Source: Pleurotus djamor (taxonomy: Eukaryota; Basidiomycota; Agaricomycetes; Agaricales; Pleurotaceae). Taken from it: 21,849 bases of DNA. The stretch covers positions 1 to 21,849 of the forward strand of contig JAPEVF010000030.1 in NCBI GenBank assembly GCA_029747585.1, written 5' to 3'. Position numbers and translations under genes: made by a program. Positions 21,729 to 21,849 of this stretch are shown piece after piece; position 1 is the stretch's first letter, and each line of letters begins with the position of its first letter. Under the pieces are notes generated by a model. The model did no database searches. It saw only the letters and a list, made by a program, of their open reading frames with translations, and was not told where the DNA came from.

Positions 21729-21849
21729 ATGGTCAGTTCTTTGTTTTCACTCAGAGAAACATATCTCATCGATTTCCTTCAGAGCTACGGTGGTTACNNT
21801 GGTTACGGTGGTGGTGGTGGAGGTGGAGGATANGGCGGCGGCTATGGTG
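21729..21849 (+). CDS. Gly/Tyr-rich protein, 3' truncated by window end
   Basis: An ATG at 21729-21731 is followed at once by an intron (GTCAGT donor at 21732, CTTCAG acceptor ending at 21782, 51 nt). Exon 2 reads S-Y-G-G-Y-x-G-Y then a poly-Gly/Tyr stretch to the window edge. The first coding exon would be just the start codon. An SYGGGYGG-type N-terminus is common in fungal Dbp2/DDX5-like DEAD-box RNA helicases and also in other Gly-rich RNA-binding proteins, so the identity is open. Three ambiguous bases lie in the visible coding part. Confidence 0.6.
   Translation, partial: MVSSLFSLRETYLIDFLQSYGGYXGYGGGGGGGGXGGGYG

Overview
This window is ordinary-looking nuclear DNA from a filamentous basidiomycete, most likely an agaricomycete. 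The evidence is many short introns (mostly 50-90 nt) with CTRAC/TACTAAC-like branch points, compact intergenic spaces, and proteins that read like mushroom-forming-fungus versions of conserved eukaryotic families. I could rebuild exon-intron models for twelve genes. In the eleven models other than the U1-70K gene, reading frame closes across every splice junction shown.

Layout. 1-1637 (+): U1 snRNP 70 kDa protein, 5' end missing or misassembled and with two apparent frameshifts. 2369-4613 (+): large homeodomain transcription factor with a long ATG-free leader and about 1.9 kb of gene-free, pyrimidine-rich DNA behind it. 6477-7228 (-): mitochondrial small Tim protein Tim13. 8059-10106 (+): secreted GH79-type glycoside hydrolase. 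10303-12261 (-): nicotinate phosphoribosyltransferase. 12456-13381 (+): exosome subunit Rrp41/Ski6. 13426-14346 (-): tRNA m7G46 methyltransferase Trm8. 14524-16433 (+): mitochondrial citrate synthase. 17098-18279 (-): Rap1/Rsr1-like Ras GTPase ending in a CaaX box. 18454-19647 (+): RS-domain cyclophilin. 19663-21521 (-): eIF4B-like RRM protein. 21729-end (+): start of a Gly/Tyr-rich protein, possibly a Dbp2-type helicase.

From the homeodomain gene onward, every gene is on the opposite strand to its neighbour. The result is a chain of short divergent promoters (about 170-210 bp, once 830 bp) alternating with tail-to-tail pairs whose stop codons lie as little as 15 bp apart. Six of the twelve genes, counting the last one tentatively, act in RNA metabolism or translation (U1-70K, Rrp41, Trm8, RS-cyclophilin, eIF4B, Gly-rich protein). 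No operon, mobile element, CRISPR array, RNA gene or obvious secondary-metabolite cluster is visible.

I do not see a clearly new biological system. The points most worth checking are gene-structure oddities. Four of about 60 introns need a GC donor. Four genes have a first coding exon of only 3-11 nt. A 258-nt intron in the U1-70K gene carries a 14-bp perfect inverted repeat. The homeodomain gene has a 633-nt ATG-free stretch upstream of its start. The Ras-like GTPase has unusual residues at two GTP-handling positions. All functional calls come from reading translated sequence against remembered family motifs; no database search was possible.
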